From assembly GCA_937875615.1 (NCBI GenBank), contig CALNBU010000843.1, forward strand, positions 1 to 6,890: a DNA stretch of 6,890 bases. The letters run 5' to 3'. Position numbers and translations under genes: made by a program. The stretch is from an uncultured Archangium sp. (GTDB taxonomy: Bacteria; Myxococcota; Myxococcia; Myxococcales; Myxococcaceae). This document shows, piece after piece, positions 6,499 to 6,890 of this stretch; within the stretch, counting starts at the first letter, position 1, and each line of letters opens with the position of its first letter. The notes beneath the pieces are model-generated. The model was given only the letters and a program-made list of their open reading frames with translations. It made no database searches and was not told the origin of the DNA.

Positions 6499-6890
6499 GT
6501 GCAGCGGTCGTCCGACTCAAGTTTTGCGCTTCCGCTGCGCCCTGCGGAGTGGGTGGTGCTGGGCTTCCTCGCCTACTGCCTGGGCTTCGCGATGCTGCAC
6601 GAAGGGCTCGCGTCACTCCTCCGGGTGGAGCTCTTCTTCTCCGGGCGCGCGCAGTACATCGTGCTCGCGCTCTCCATCGTGGGGTTGGTGTCGTTGGCGC
6701 GCCGGCTGGCCGCGCTCGGCGGGCCGCCGCCAGCACAGCGACGGGGCTTCCGCGTGGCGCTGGTGCTCGCGGTCCAGCCGTTCCTCCTCGCGCTGTGGGC
6801 GACGTGGCTCGACCCCCGCTGGGCGTCCTGGTCAGGGGCCGCGTCCTTCGAGCGCATGCAGCAGCTGGGTGAGGCGGTGCTCTGGGCGCC
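6499..6890 (+). CDS. N-terminal part of a second PAP2-type membrane protein, paralogue of the gene at 2914 (3' end cut)
   Basis: The frame beginning at GTG 6499 stays open to the window end (130 full codons) and has G or C at nearly every third position. The protein starts MQRSSDSSFALPLRPAEWVV. From residue 13 it aligns with the PAP2-like protein at 2914: both share LRPAEW-V-L, then a helix, a polar stretch, a second helix ending in a basic patch, and a third helix of the form ALVL...P..LALW followed by P-x-W. Three hydrophobic segments are visible (about residues 19-35, 51-70 and 84-106). The catalytic PAP2 motifs would lie beyond the window, so membership is inferred from the paralogue. GTG 6499 is the only sensible start upstream of the conserved LRPAEW, but it has no good ribosome binding site. 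It lies 17 bases from the start chosen for the divergent synthase-like gene. Confidence 0.72.
   Translation, partial: MQRSSDSSFALPLRPAEWVVLGFLAYCLGFAMLHEGLASLLRVELFFSGRAQYIVLALSIVGLVSLARRLAALGGPPPAQRRGFRVALVLAVQPFLLALWATWLDPRWASWSGAASFERMQQLGEAVLWA

Noticed and set aside
6482..6736. N-terminal extension of the synthase-like gene to the start at 6736
   Set aside because: The added residues are Ala/Arg/Pro-rich low-complexity sequence and lie antisense to the paralogue at 6499, which has homology support. The conserved first helix begins just after GTG 6481.

Overview
The window is very GC-rich, with G or C at almost every third codon position. It reads as chromosomal DNA of a myxobacterium (Myxococcota). 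The strongest taxonomic clue is the end of the first gene: Cys, a short hydrophobic stretch, then four arginines. This is a MYXO-CTERM-type sorting tail, a signal largely confined to that phylum. The GC content and the large repeat-built surface protein agree. I cannot name a genus or species.

Layout from left to right. (1) Positions 1-2491 (+): the 3' part of a large secreted or surface protein, cut by the window start. It is built of CARDB-type repeats followed by four He_PIG-type Ig repeats and the MYXO-CTERM tail. (2) Positions 2569-2832 (+): a small Flp/Tad-type pilin with a clear ribosome binding site, followed by a strong intrinsic terminator at 2854-2895. (3) Positions 2914-4101 (+): a polytopic membrane protein of the PAP2 / inositolphosphotransferase (Aur1-like) class. 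(4) Positions 4052-6481 (-): a membrane protein fused to a spermidine-synthase-like, SAM-binding domain. It converges on gene 3 and overlaps its 3' end by 50 bases. (5) Position 6499 to the window end (+): the start of a second membrane protein. It is clearly a paralogue of the N-terminal part of gene 3 and diverges from gene 4 with only 17 bases between the chosen starts. Because it runs off the window it is easily missed.

How the parts relate. Genes 1 and 2 are both cell-surface components, and the pilin terminator closes that block. Genes 3 to 5 form a membrane-enzyme block: two related PAP2-like proteins flank a membrane-anchored aminopropyltransferase-like protein. A role in lipid head-group or envelope chemistry is an inference from the PAP2 family only. 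There is no gene-free stretch over 300 bases: the gaps are 77, 81 and 17 bases, and the convergent pair overlaps. I found no tRNA, rRNA, CRISPR array, insertion sequence or phage gene. The most interesting points are the duplicated PAP2-like genes around the synthase-like gene, that gene's altered active-site motif, and the orphan pilin sitting beside a sorted surface protein.
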